From NCBI RefSeq assembly GCF_008806385.1, contig NZ_VZZK01000007.1, positions 1 through 64,000 on the forward strand: a DNA stretch of 64,000 nucleotides. The letters run 5' to 3'. The DNA is from Methylobacterium soli (GTDB lineage Bacteria > Pseudomonadota > Alphaproteobacteria > Rhizobiales > Beijerinckiaceae). This document shows, piece by piece, positions 54,631 through 63,716 of this stretch (the first letter of the stretch is position 1; each line of letters begins with the position of its first letter). Below the pieces are notes generated by a model that had not been told where the DNA came from, searched no databases, and was given only the letters and a program-made list of their open reading frames with translations. A program made the position numbers and the translations under genes.

Positions 54631-55115
54631 GCCGGATCCTGCCCCACCCGCTGCTCTCGGCCGGCCTCGGCCTGACCTGGCTGCTGCTGAACGCACCGCC
54701 CACGCCGGGCAATGTGCTCCTGGCCATCCTGGTGGCGCTGATCGTCCCCACCGTGATGCGGGCGCTGCGCCCCCGCCCGGTGCGGGTGCGCGCCCCCGGC
54801 ACGCTCGCCCGGCTGATCGTGATCGTCCTCTACGACATGGTGCGCTCGAACATCGACGTCGCCCGGATCATCCTGGGCCTGCGCCGCGGCGAGCGGCGGA
54901 CGGGCTTCGTCTCGATCCCCCTCGACCTGCGCGAGCCCCTCGGCCTCGCGATCCTGTCGATCATCCTCACGGGCACGCCCGGCACGCTCTGGGTTCAGTA
55001 CGATTCCGATACCGGTCGCCTCCTCCTGCACGTGCTCGACGACACCGGCGGGGACAAATGGGTCCGCCGCGTGAAGGACCGCTACGAGCGTCCCCTGATG
55101 GAGATTTTCCCATGA
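54627..55115 (+). CDS. mrpE: Mrp antiporter subunit E
   Basis: The 162-residue protein begins at a GTG overlapping the mrpD stop. It has the MrpE layout: two short N-terminal helices, LYDMVRSNIDVARIILG, then the soluble tail with SIILTGTPGTLWVQYDSD and LLLHVLDD. MrpE is required for complex assembly but not for the core ion path. Confidence 0.92.
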   Translation: MSRILPHPLLSAGLGLTWLLLNAPPTPGNVLLAILVALIVPTVMRALRPRPVRVRAPGTLARLIVIVLYDMVRSNIDVARIILGLRRGERRTGFVSIPLDLREPLGLAILSIILTGTPGTLWVQYDSDTGRLLLHVLDDTGGDKWVRRVKDRYERPLMEIFP

Positions 55116-55137
55116 GGTCTGTCATGAGGCTCTTCGC

Positions 55138-55422
55138 ATGAGCACCGCGGCCGTTCTCGACTGGGGCCTCGGCCTCGCCCAGGGGATGCTGGTGCTGGCG
55201 ATGGCGCTCGCCACCTGGCGGATGCTGCGCGGCCCCCGCGCACAGGACCGCATCCTCGGCCTCGACACCCTCTACCTCAACGGGATGCTGGCGATCGTCG
55301 TCCACGGCATGCGCACCGGCAGCGGCCTCTATTTCGAGGCCGCGCTGATCCTCGGCATGATCGGCTTCACCGCCACGGTGGCGCTCGCCAAGTTCCTGAT
55401 GCAGGGCGAGGTGATCCAGTGA
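55138..55422 (+). CDS. mrpF: Mrp antiporter subunit F
   Basis: The 94-residue protein has three transmembrane helices with RMLRGPRAQDRILGLDTLYLN, the usual MrpF signature including the conserved Asp. It follows mrpE by 22 bases and overlaps mrpG. Confidence 0.92.
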   Translation: MSTAAVLDWGLGLAQGMLVLAMALATWRMLRGPRAQDRILGLDTLYLNGMLAIVVHGMRTGSGLYFEAALILGMIGFTATVALAKFLMQGEVIQ

Positions 55423-55769
55423 ACGCCGCCGCCCTGCCCGCCTGGGCCGCCTGGCTCGTCGTCGCGCTGGCGCTTGCCGGGGCCAGCGTCTCGCTGACCG
55501 GCGCCCTCGGGCTCATTCGCCTCAGGAGCTTCTACGAGCGCGTTCACGCGCCGACGCTCGGGGCGACGCTGGGCATGGCCCTCATCCTGTCCGGCTCGAT
55601 GCTGCTCCTGTCCATGATCGAGGGGCGCCTCGTCCTGCGGGACGGGCTCATCGGGATCTTCCTCACCGTGACGACGCCGGTCACGCTCCTGCTCCTCGCC
55701 CGCGCCGCCGCGTATCGCGACCGCCACGAGGGCCAGGCCGGCGCCCCGCCGGAGATGGGCGACGGGTGA
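55419..55769 (+). CDS. mrpG: Mrp antiporter subunit G
   Basis: The 116-residue protein has three transmembrane helices and the MrpG motif [20 protein letters not shown]. It is the last gene of the complete mrp operon. Its C-terminus is a short polar tail. Confidence 0.92.
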   Translation: MNAAALPAWAAWLVVALALAGASVSLTGALGLIRLRSFYERVHAPTLGATLGMALILSGSMLLLSMIEGRLVLRDGLIGIFLTVTTPVTLLLLARAAAYRDRHEGQAGAPPEMGDG

Positions 55770-55890
55770 GGCGGCCCCGGACGCGCCGCCCGCGCGGGCC
55801 GGGAACGCCCCGGAACGGCGATCCGCCCGTGAACCCGGGAAGCGCCGTCATCGTTCGCCCCATACGACGTCCTCAGACCCCCGTGCGCGC

Positions 55891-57378
55891 ATGACAACCC
55901 GGATCCGCTTCGACAACAGCTACGCCCGCCTGCCCGACCGCTTCTTCGCGCGCGTCGCGCCGACGCCCGTGGCGGCGCCGAGGCTGATTCACCTCAATCG
56001 CCGGCTCGCGCTCGATCTCGGCCTCGATCCGGACTGGCTCGCGAGCCCCGAGGGGGCCGAGATCCTGGCCGGGAACCGCCTCGCCGAGGGCTCCGAGCCG
56101 ATCGCCACGGCTTATGCGGGCCACCAGTTCGGCCACTTCGTCCCGCAGCTCGGCGACGGGCGCGCCATCCTGCTCGGCGAGGTCGTCGGCCGGGACGGGG
56201 CGCGGCGCGACATCCAGCTGAAGGGATCGGGCCCGACGCCGTTCTCCCGGCGCGGCGACGGGCGGGCGGCGCTCGGCCCGGTCCTGCGCGAGTACCTGGT
56301 CAGCGAGGCCATGGCGGCGCTCGGCATCCCGACGACCCGCGCGCTCGCCGCCGTCGCGACGGGCGAGCGCGTCATCCGCGAGACCCTGCTGCCCGGCGCG
56401 GTCCTCACCCGCGTCGCGGCGAGCCACGTGCGGGTCGGAACCTTCCAGTTCTTCGCCGCGCGCGGGGACGTCGCGGGTTTGCGCGCGCTCGCCGACCATG
56501 TTCTGGCCCGGCATGTTCTGGCCCCGCACGCCCCGGAGGCGGCCGAGAGCCCTTATCGCGCGCTCCTGGCCCACGTGGTCGCCCGCCAGGCCGAGCTCGT
56601 CGCCCGGTGGCTCCTGGTCGGCTTCATCCACGGCGTGATGAACACCGACAACATGGCGATCTCCGGCGAGACCATCGACTACGGTCCCTGCGCCTTCCTG
56701 GACGCCTACGATCCCGGGACCGCCTTCAGCTCCATCGACCAGCATGGCCGCTACGCCTACGGCGCCCAGCCGCAGATGGCGTTGTGGAATCTGAGCCGCC
56801 TCGCCGAGGCCCTGCTGCCGCTCCTCGCATCGGACGAGGCGCAGGCGGTGGCCGAGGCCGAGGACGCCCTCGGGCGCTTCGGGCCGCATTTCGAGGCCGC
56901 CTTCCACGGCGGCCTCAATCGCAAGCTCGGCCTCGCGACCCTGCGCGCGGGCGATGCCGCGCTCGCGGGCGACCTCCTGAAGCGGATGGCCGAGAACCAG
57001 GCCGACTTCACGCTGACCTTCCGGGGCTTGAGCGCGGCGGCCGAGAATCCGGAGGCCGACGCGGCGCTCCGCAGCCTCTTCGTCGATCCGACCGCCTACG
57101 ACGCCTGGGCCGTCTCGTGGCGGCGACGGCTGGCCGAGGAGCCGGGCGAGGCCGGGGCGCGGGCGGCGGCGATGCGGGCGGTCAACCCGATCTTCATTCC
57201 GCGCAACCACCGCATCGAGGAGGTGATCGAGGCCGCCGTCGAGGCATCGGATTTCGCGCCCTTCGAGACCCTTTTGGCCGTCCTGTCCCGGCCCTACGAC
57301 GATCAGCCGGACCTTGCGCGCTACGCCGAGGCGCCGGAGGGCGGCGGGGTCGGCTACCGGACGTTCTGCGGAACCTGA
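55891..57378 (+). CDS. selO: SelO (YdiU) protein AMPylase
   Basis: The 495-residue protein is of the SelO/UPF0061 pseudokinase family: [40 protein letters not shown], then [21 protein letters not shown] carrying the catalytic Asp/Asn pair. SelO transfers AMP to protein targets and acts in redox homeostasis. The normal length and full motif set suggest a functional gene. Bacterial SelO usually lacks selenocysteine, and none is indicated here. It stands alone after the mrp operon. Confidence 0.94.
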   Translation: MTTRIRFDNSYARLPDRFFARVAPTPVAAPRLIHLNRRLALDLGLDPDWLASPEGAEILAGNRLAEGSEPIATAYAGHQFGHFVPQLGDGRAILLGEVVGRDGARRDIQLKGSGPTPFSRRGDGRAALGPVLREYLVSEAMAALGIPTTRALAAVATGERVIRETLLPGAVLTRVAASHVRVGTFQFFAARGDVAGLRALADHVLARHVLAPHAPEAAESPYRALLAHVVARQAELVARWLLVGFIHGVMNTDNMAISGETIDYGPCAFLDAYDPGTAFSSIDQHGRYAYGAQPQMALWNLSRLAEALLPLLASDEAQAVAEAEDALGRFGPHFEAAFHGGLNRKLGLATLRAGDAALAGDLLKRMAENQADFTLTFRGLSAAAENPEADAALRSLFVDPTAYDAWAVSWRRRLAEEPGEAGARAAAMRAVNPIFIPRNHRIEEVIEAAVEASDFAPFETLLAVLSRPYDDQPDLARYAEAPEGGGVGYRTFCGT

Positions 57379-57698
57379 GCATTCCCGGGCATCGAGCGCC
57401 CCCGGACGGGGCGGCCGCGACCCGCCGCGAAGGCCGGGCCTGGGTGGGAAAGGCGAGACGGCGGCGCGAGGCCAACCGTCGTCGCAAGTGCTGATCAAGC
57501 AGCGGATGATCGGATCAACCGCAGGGGCAAGGTGGCGGCCGGTCGTGCCGCAATTGAGGCGCCGGGCCGGAGCGTGCGGATCGTACCGGGCCCGCCGGGT
57601 CTGGGCAGGATCGGACGGGCCCGGGTGTCACCGATCGCGCCGGGGTGGCGGGGTCGTCCGGTTGCCAAGGATGCCGGGCTGAGCTCAAGCTCGCGCCG
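57379..57698. other. Intergenic region, nothing recognised
   Basis: About 320 GC-rich bases between selO and the LysR gene. No clear terminator, promoter or small gene is seen; any LysR promoter should lie in the right half. Confidence 0.4.
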
Positions 57699-58595
57699 AT
57701 GCGCCTCCCCGTGCCCCTCTCCGCGCTCCGGACCTTCGAGGCGGCCGCGCGCCGACGCTCGTTCAAGGCCGCGGCGGCGGAGTTGAACCTCACGGCGAGC
57801 GCCGTGAGCCACTCCATCCGCAAGGTCGAGGAGGCGCTCGGCGTCGCGCTGTTCGAGCGCAGCGGGCAGCGCGTCGCCCTGACGCCGGCGGGTGACGCCC
57901 TCCTCGAACATGTCGGGCGCGCCTTCGCGGAACTGAGCCGGGGGCTCGATCTCGTCTCGACCCGGGGGACCCAGCTCCTTCGCCTCCACTGCGCCCCGAG
58001 CTTCGCCGCGCAATGGCTCACGCCGCGGCTCGCCCGCTTCCTGGCCGGGCATCCGGGCTTCGAGGTCCGGCTCGCCGCCGGGATGGATTATGCCCGCTTC
58101 CTCAACGACGAGTTCGATGCCGACATCGTCTACGGGCCGCCGCGGGGCGAGGGCCTCATCCTGATGCCGCTCGGCCGGGAGACCGTGACCCCGCTCTGCT
58201 CCCCGGAGCGGGCCGCCCGCATCGGCAGCCTCGCCGACCTGTTCGGGCAGACCCTGATCCAGAGCGACAACAAGCTGGTGCGATGGCCCCTCTGGTTCGA
58301 CCGGAACGGCCTCAAGGCGCCGCCTCCGGTGGCGATCCGGTTCGACCGGAGCTTCCTCGCCATCGCGGCCGCCGCCGACGGCCTCGGCGTCGCCCTCGAA
58401 TCGACGCTCCTCGCCGAACGCGAGATCGCGAGTGGCCGCCTCGTGGCCCCCCTGGCCGGCCGCGCCGAGGACGTCGTCTACACGGGCCATCACCTCGTCT
58501 TCCCGGCGACCGCCCGGCACCGGGCTCCGCTGCGCATCTTCGCGCGGTGGCTCGCCCGGGAACGCTCCGTCGACCTCAGCACCGAGCTCACCTGA
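57699..58595 (+). CDS. LysR-family regulator (GcvA type)
   Basis: The 298-residue protein has an N-terminal winged helix (LSALRTFEAAARRRSFKAAA, then LTASAVSHSIRKVEEALG) and an effector domain of periplasmic-binding fold. PSFAAQWLTPRLARF is typical of the GcvA-like branch. The ATG at 57699 matches the usual start. The gene is upstream of and in the same direction as the SDR/transketolase operon, with a palindrome just after its stop, so it probably controls that operon. Confidence 0.92.
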   Translation: MRLPVPLSALRTFEAAARRRSFKAAAAELNLTASAVSHSIRKVEEALGVALFERSGQRVALTPAGDALLEHVGRAFAELSRGLDLVSTRGTQLLRLHCAPSFAAQWLTPRLARFLAGHPGFEVRLAAGMDYARFLNDEFDADIVYGPPRGEGLILMPLGRETVTPLCSPERAARIGSLADLFGQTLIQSDNKLVRWPLWFDRNGLKAPPPVAIRFDRSFLAIAAAADGLGVALESTLLAEREIASGRLVAPLAGRAEDVVYTGHHLVFPATARHRAPLRIFARWLARERSVDLSTELT

Positions 58596-58615
58596 GGATC
58601 CCGACCCGACGTGAG

Positions 58616-58630
58616 ATGAATTTCATTCAT
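58616..58630. promoter_or_regulatory. Putative LysR-type box
   Basis: ATGAAT-TTC-ATTCAT is a perfect inverted repeat that fits the T-N11-A rule for LysR-type regulators. It lies 20 bases after the LysR stop and about 220 bases before the SDR gene, in locally AT-rich DNA. Confidence 0.6.
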
Positions 58631-58852
58631 CACGTGCTGAGAACTACGCGTTTGCCCGGGGCGGCGGACCGAACCATTCTCCCCCCCAACGAGACAACAG
58701 AGGAAACGACTCGGGTGCCGCCGGCCGAAACGGCGCGCGGCGCATAGGGTCAAGCCGGCTTCGGGCCGGACGGCGCCGCACGACCGGCGCCATGCCTCCC
58801 CTCTCGTGACGACATCGAACGGATCGCCGGGCCGATCCGCAGGGAGGAAGCC

Positions 58853-59602
58853 ATGCTTCTCAAGGACAGGGTCTGCGTCATCACCGGAGCCGCGTCGGCC
58901 CGGGGCATCGGCAAGGCGACCGCACGCCTCTTCGCCGCGCAGGGCGGACGGGTCGCGATCCTCGATCTCGACGCCGGCCAGGCCGAGGCGGCGTCCCGCG
59001 ACATCGGCCCCGGCCATCTCGGCCTCGCCTGCGACGTCACCGACAAGGCCGCCTGCCGGGCCGCCGCCGAGGAGGTGATCGGGCGCCTCGGCCGCATCGA
59101 CGTCCTCGTCAACAATGCCGGCATCACGCAGCCCCTCAAGATCATGGAGATCGAGGCGGCCAACTACGAGGCCGTCATGGACGTGAACCTGCGCGGCACC
59201 CTCTACATGAGCCAGGCGGTGATTCCGGCCCTGCGGGCGCAGCGTTCGGGCTCGATCGTCTGCATGTCGTCGGTCTCGGCGCAGCGCGGCGGCGGCATCT
59301 TCGGCGGCCCCCATTACAGCGCGGCCAAGGGCGGCGTGCTCGGCCTCCAGAAGGCGATGGCGCGCGAACTCGGCCCGGACGGCATCCGGGTGAACGCGGT
59401 GACCCCCGGCCTGATCCAGACCGACATCACCGGCGGCAAGCTGACGGACGCGCTGAAGGCCGAGATCTCCAAGGGCATCCCGCTCGGCCGCCTCGGGGTC
59501 GCCGACGACGTGGCCAATGCCTGCCTGTTCCTCGCCAGCGACCTGTCCTCGTACATCACGGGGGCGGTGATCGACGTCAATGGCGGCATGCTGATCCACT
59601 GA
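58853..59602 (+). CDS. Short-chain dehydrogenase/reductase (SDR)
   Basis: The 249-residue protein is a classical SDR: cofactor motif TGAASARGIGKAT, NNAG at about residue 88, the catalytic Ser in SSVSAQRGG, and YSAAK. The acidic residue after the second strand (ILDLDAG) favours NAD(H). Its place in front of a split transketolase suggests it oxidises or reduces a sugar or polyol. The substrate is unknown. GGAGG precedes the ATG. Confidence 0.92.
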   Translation: MLLKDRVCVITGAASARGIGKATARLFAAQGGRVAILDLDAGQAEAASRDIGPGHLGLACDVTDKAACRAAAEEVIGRLGRIDVLVNNAGITQPLKIMEIEAANYEAVMDVNLRGTLYMSQAVIPALRAQRSGSIVCMSSVSAQRGGGIFGGPHYSAAKGGVLGLQKAMARELGPDGIRVNAVTPGLIQTDITGGKLTDALKAEISKGIPLGRLGVADDVANACLFLASDLSSYITGAVIDVNGGMLIH

Positions 59603-59624
59603 CCGCGCCCTCGAGGAGGACACC

Positions 59625-60533
59625 ATGCAGAGCCACCAGGACATGCTGGGCCAACAAGACATGCCGGTTCAAAAGGACATGCCGGGCCAACAGGCGCCGC
59701 GGGCCGGCACGAACGTCTCCCTGGCCGACCGGGCCTACCGGATCCGCCGCCACGCCCTCCTGATGGGGGAGGTCCAGGGGCAGGGCTACATCGCCCAGGC
59801 CCTCGGCATCTCCGACGTCCTGGCGGTCAGCTATTTCCACGCCCTGACCTACCGGCCCGAGGATCCCGAATGGGAGGGCCGCGACCGCTTCCTGCTCTCG
59901 ATCGGGCATTACGCGATCGCCCTCTACGCGGCGCTCATCGAGGCGGGGATCATCCCGGAGGACGAGCTGACGAGCTATGGCGGCGACGACAGCCGCCTGC
60001 CGATGTCCGCCATGGCGACCTACACGCCCGGCATGGAGATCACCGGGGGCTCCCTCGGTCACGGCCTCGGCATCGCGGTCGGCATGGCCCTCGGGCTCAA
60101 GCGCAAATCCTCGAAATCCTTCATCTACAACCTGTTCTCCGATGGCGAGCTCGACGAGGGCTCGACCTGGGAGGCGGCGATGTCGGCCTCGGCCTTCGGC
60201 CTCGACAACCTGATCGGCCTCGTCGACGTCAACGGCATGCAGGCGGACGGCCCCTCGCGTGGCGTCCTCAATTTCGAGCCGCTGGCGCCGAAATTCGAGG
60301 CCTTCGGCTGGTTCGTCCAGCGCGTCGACGGCAACGACCTCGAGGCCCTCGTGACGGCCTTCGATGCCGCCCGCAACCACCCGGGCCGCTGCCCCCGCCT
60401 CGTCATCTGCGACACCCAGATGGCCAAGGGCGTGCCGTTCCTGGAGGCGCGCGAGCGCAACCACTTCCTGCGCGTGGAGCCCGCCGAGTGGCGCGAGGCC
60501 CTGAAGGTCCTGGACGAGGGGAGGATGCAATGA
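59625..60533 (+). CDS. Split transketolase, N-terminal (thiamine-diphosphate-binding) subunit
   Basis: The 302-residue protein is the N-terminal half of transketolase: SIGHYAIALYAALIEAG, GGSLGHGLGIAVGMALGLK, then the ThDP-binding segment FSDGELDEGSTWEAA with DVNGMQADG. The opening Ser replaces the Gly of the usual GDGE. Residues 5-22 consist of three hexapeptide repeats. It pairs with the subunit encoded next, which it overlaps by four bases. Split transketolases of this kind often serve special sugar pathways. Confidence 0.92.
   Translation: MQSHQDMLGQQDMPVQKDMPGQQAPRAGTNVSLADRAYRIRRHALLMGEVQGQGYIAQALGISDVLAVSYFHALTYRPEDPEWEGRDRFLLSIGHYAIALYAALIEAGIIPEDELTSYGGDDSRLPMSAMATYTPGMEITGGSLGHGLGIAVGMALGLKRKSSKSFIYNLFSDGELDEGSTWEAAMSASAFGLDNLIGLVDVNGMQADGPSRGVLNFEPLAPKFEAFGWFVQRVDGNDLEALVTAFDAARNHPGRCPRLVICDTQMAKGVPFLEARERNHFLRVEPAEWREALKVLDEGRMQ
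59637..59690 (+). repeat. In-frame 18-bp repeats at the start of the transketolase subunit
   Basis: Three 18-base units encode QDMLGQ, QDMPVQ and KDMPGQ before the conserved domain begins. They probably form a disordered N-terminal extension. Confidence 0.85.
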
Positions 60534-61555
60534 GGCGTTCGAAATACGAGCGGCCGGTCCGGCCGGAAGGCGCCGGCGCCGGGCTCAAGACCTCGGCGAT
60601 GATCGCCTCGCTCGCCGCGCCGGGCCAGCGGACCCGCTCGGCGCCGTTCGGCCACGCCCTGGCCGAGCTCGCCCGGACCCGCCCCGACATCGTCGGCCTG
60701 AGCGCGGACCTGAGCAAGTATACCGACCTGCACATCTTCGCGCAGGCCCATCCCGACCGGTTCTACCAGATGGGCATGGCCGAGCAGCTCCTGATGAGCG
60801 CGGCCGCCGGCCTCGCCCGGGAGGGCTTCGTGCCCTTCGCGACGACCTACGCGGTGTTCGCGGCGCGGCGCGCCTACGACTTCATCTGCCTGGCGATCGC
60901 GGAGGAGAACCTCAACGTCAAGATCGCCTGCGCCCTCCCGGGCCTGACGACGGGCTACGGCCCGAGCCACCAGGCCACCGAGGACGTGGCGATCTTCCGC
61001 GGCATGCCGAACCTGACGATCATCGATGCCTGCGACGCGCACGAGATCGAGCAGGTGGTGCCCGCCATGGTCGCCCACCAGGGCCCCGTCTATCTGCGGC
61101 TCCTGCGCGGGAACGTGCCCCTCGTCCTCGACGAGTACGGCTACACCTTCGAGATGGGCAAGGCCAAGACGATCCGCGACGGCCGCGACGTGCTGATCGT
61201 CTCCTCCGGGTTGATGACGATGCGGGCGCTCGAGGTCGCGCAGGCCCTCGAGGGCGACCGGGTCGACGTGGCGGTCCTGCACGTTCCGACCCTCAAGCCC
61301 CTCGACGAGGCCACGATCCTGCGGGAGGCGGGCCGCGGCGGACGCCTCGTGGTGGTGGCCGAGAACCACTCGGTCATCGGCGGCCTCGGCGAAGCGGTGG
61401 CGGGGCTGCTCCTGCGCAGCGGGACCGTGCCGCCGGCCTTCCGCCAGATCGGCCTGCCGGACGCGTTCCTCGATGCCGGCGCGCTGCCGACGCTGCACGA
61501 CCGCTACGGCATCTCGACGGAGGCCATGGTGCGAAGGATCCGGGAATGGCTCTGA
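60530..61555 (+). CDS. Split transketolase, C-terminal subunit
   Basis: The 341-residue protein has the pyrimidine-binding domain (GLSADLSKYTDLHIFAQAHP; MGMAEQLLMSAAAGLAREG with the cofactor-activating Glu; ATTYAVFAARRAYDFI) and the C-terminal transketolase domain (LIVSSGLMTMRALEVAQAL; VVVAENHSVIGGLG). It begins inside the last codon of the N-terminal subunit. About 45 extra residues precede the conserved region. Together the two form a complete enzyme moving two-carbon units; the donor and acceptor sugars are unknown. Confidence 0.93.
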   Translation: MRRSKYERPVRPEGAGAGLKTSAMIASLAAPGQRTRSAPFGHALAELARTRPDIVGLSADLSKYTDLHIFAQAHPDRFYQMGMAEQLLMSAAAGLAREGFVPFATTYAVFAARRAYDFICLAIAEENLNVKIACALPGLTTGYGPSHQATEDVAIFRGMPNLTIIDACDAHEIEQVVPAMVAHQGPVYLRLLRGNVPLVLDEYGYTFEMGKAKTIRDGRDVLIVSSGLMTMRALEVAQALEGDRVDVAVLHVPTLKPLDEATILREAGRGGRLVVVAENHSVIGGLGEAVAGLLLRSGTVPPAFRQIGLPDAFLDAGALPTLHDRYGISTEAMVRRIREWL

Positions 61556-62469
61556 GCGCGCCAGCCGGGCTCCCCCGCGTCGCCTTCGTGGGCCTCGGTG
61601 CGATGGGGCTGCCGATGGCGCGCCACCTCGTCGCCGCGGGCTTTCCGGTGCGCGGCTACGACCTGCGGCCGGAGAGCCGCGCCGCGCTCGCGGCGGCGGG
61701 CGCCGAGCCCGCCGAGACGCTGGCCGCCGCGAGCGCGGGGGCCGAGGCGATCATCCTGATGGTCGTCGATGCGGCGCAGGCCGAGGCGATCCTCGTCCGG
61801 GAGGGCGCGCTCGCGGCCCTGGCGCCGGACGCGGTCGTGATCCTGATGGCGACCTGCCCGCCCGGGGCGGTCGCGGCCCTGGCCGATCAGGTGGAGCGCG
61901 CCGGCCGCCGCTTCGTCGATGCCCCCGTCTCCGGCGGCGTCGTCGGGGCGGAGGCGGCCAAGCTCACCATCATGGCGGCGGCCCCCGCCGACACCCTCGC
62001 GCGCGTCCGTCCCATCCTCGACACCCTCGGCGACAAGGTCTTCCATGTCGGGACCCGGCCCGGCCAGGGCGCGACCGTGAAGGCGGTCAACCAGCTCCTG
62101 TGCGGGGTCCACATCGCCGCCGCCGCCGAGGCGCTGGCGCTGGCCGAGCGGGTCGGCGTCGATGGCGCGGTGGTGCTGGAGATCCTGTCCGGCTCCTCGG
62201 CGTCGAGCTGGATGCTGCGCGACCGCGGCCCCCGGATGCTGGAGGCCGCGCCGCCGGTGACCAGCGCCGTCGACATCTTCGTCAAGGATCTCGGCATCGT
62301 GCTGGAGGCGGGCCGCGGGGCGAAGGCCGCCCTGCCCCTCGCGGCTCTGGCCCACCAGCTCTTCCTGTCGACCTCGGGCCGCGGCGAGGGACCTTGCGAC
62401 GACAGTCAGGTCGTGCGCGCCTACCGGGCCCTCAACGGCGCCCCGCCCCCGGACGGAAATCCGGCCTGA
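61546..62469 (+). CDS. Beta-hydroxyacid dehydrogenase (3-hydroxyisobutyrate dehydrogenase/YihU-like)
   Basis: The 307-residue protein has the NAD-binding VAFVGLGAMGLPMARHL, the substrate motif DAPVSGGVVGAEAAKL and the catalytic Lys in KAVNQLLCGVH. The family includes 3-hydroxyisobutyrate, tartronate-semialdehyde and sulfolactaldehyde reductases. It overlaps the transketolase gene by ten bases, so it is part of the operon. The substrate cannot be set from sequence alone. Confidence 0.9.
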   Translation: MALSAPAGLPRVAFVGLGAMGLPMARHLVAAGFPVRGYDLRPESRAALAAAGAEPAETLAAASAGAEAIILMVVDAAQAEAILVREGALAALAPDAVVILMATCPPGAVAALADQVERAGRRFVDAPVSGGVVGAEAAKLTIMAAAPADTLARVRPILDTLGDKVFHVGTRPGQGATVKAVNQLLCGVHIAAAAEALALAERVGVDGAVVLEILSGSSASSWMLRDRGPRMLEAAPPVTSAVDIFVKDLGIVLEAGRGAKAALPLAALAHQLFLSTSGRGEGPCDDSQVVRAYRALNGAPPPDGNPA

Positions 62470-62474
62470 GGCTC

Positions 62475-62516
62475 GCGAGAGGATTTGCGCGAGAGGACCT
62501 GCGTAAGAGGCGTTGC
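62475..62516. repeat. Degenerate 14-bp tandem repeats
   Basis: Three units, GCGAGAGGATTTGC, GCGAGAGGACCTGC and GTAAGAGGCGTTGC, follow the dehydrogenase stop. They lie in the 220-base gap before the TRAP transporter genes; no promoter is evident. Confidence 0.7.
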
Positions 62517-62689
62517 GTGAAGCGAGAGACGTTCGGGACCACGTGACTATTCGCGATGGCCGGCGAAGACACCGGCGCTGCCGAGCCAATCTCGGCGGCA
62601 CGGGGACGACGAACCAGAACAGAGCCCGGATCCACGAGACCGAGTAACGGCAAGGATCGGGTCACGCGAGACAATCAGGGAGAGAAACC

Positions 62690-63706
62690 ATGCGCGACAC
62701 GATCCTCAGCCGCCGAACCCTCCTGGCCGGCGCCGCCGCCGTGCCGCTCAGCGGCATCATCAGCCGCCGCGCCTCCGCGGCCGAGTTCTCCTACAAGCTG
62801 GCCACCGGCCAGGACCCGACCCACCCGATCAACCTGCGGGCCCAGCAAGCCCTCGACCGCATCCGCGAGGCGACGGGCGGGCGCCTGGAGATCCGGCTGT
62901 TCCCGGCCAACCAGCTCGGCTCGGACACGGATCTGCTGGCGCAGGTCCGCAACGGCAGCGTCGAGTTCTTCAACCTCGCGACCTCGATCCTGGCGACCTA
63001 CGTGCCGGCCGCGAGCCTCCCGAATACCGGCTTCGCCTTCAAGGATTACGCCGCGGTCTGGTCCGCCATGGATGGCGGCCTCGGCACCTACGTGCGCGAC
63101 GAGATCGCCAAGACCCCGATCCTCACCGTCTCCAAGGTCTGGGACAACGGCTTCCGGCAGATCACCTCCTCGACGCGCGAGATCCGCACGCCCGCCGACC
63201 TCAAGGGGTTCAAGATCCGCGTCCCCCCCGCCCCGATGCTGACCTCGCTGTTCAAGGCCTTCGACGCCGGCGCGGCGCCGATCAACTTCAACGAGCTGTA
63301 CTCCGCCCTGCAGACGAAGGTGGTCGAGGGGCAGGAGAACCCTCTCGCCATCATCGCCACCACGCGCCTCTACGAGGTGCAGAAATCCTGCAGCATGACC
63401 GGTCACGTCTGGGACGGGTACTGGATCCTCGGCAACAAGCGGGCGTGGCAGCGCCTGCCGCAGGACCTGCGCGAGATCGTCTCGCGCGAGCTCGACCGCT
63501 CGGCGGACGAGCAGCGCGGCGACATCGTCAAGCTGAGCACCTCGCTGCGCACCACGATGTCGGACAAGGGCATCACCTTCATCGACGTCGACCGCGAGGC
63601 CTTCCGCGATGCGCTCGGCCGGACGAGCTTCTACAAGGATTGGAAGGCCAAGTACGGCGACGCCGCCTGGGCCCACCTCGAAGCCGTTTCCGGCAAGCTC
63701 GCGTGA
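62690..63706 (+). CDS. dctP: TRAP transporter substrate-binding protein
   Basis: The 338-residue protein has a Tat-like signal (LSRRTLLAGAAAVPLSG) and the DctP fold, with HPINLRAQQALDRI near the start and TPADLKGFKIRVPPAPMLTS, whose Arg binds the carboxylate of organic acids. Its place after the SDR/transketolase genes suggests uptake of the substrate of that pathway. GGGAG precedes the ATG. Confidence 0.93.
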   Translation: MRDTILSRRTLLAGAAAVPLSGIISRRASAAEFSYKLATGQDPTHPINLRAQQALDRIREATGGRLEIRLFPANQLGSDTDLLAQVRNGSVEFFNLATSILATYVPAASLPNTGFAFKDYAAVWSAMDGGLGTYVRDEIAKTPILTVSKVWDNGFRQITSSTREIRTPADLKGFKIRVPPAPMLTSLFKAFDAGAAPINFNELYSALQTKVVEGQENPLAIIATTRLYEVQKSCSMTGHVWDGYWILGNKRAWQRLPQDLREIVSRELDRSADEQRGDIVKLSTSLRTTMSDKGITFIDVDREAFRDALGRTSFYKDWKAKYGDAAWAHLEAVSGKLA

Positions 63707-63716
63707 GGAGGCCTCC

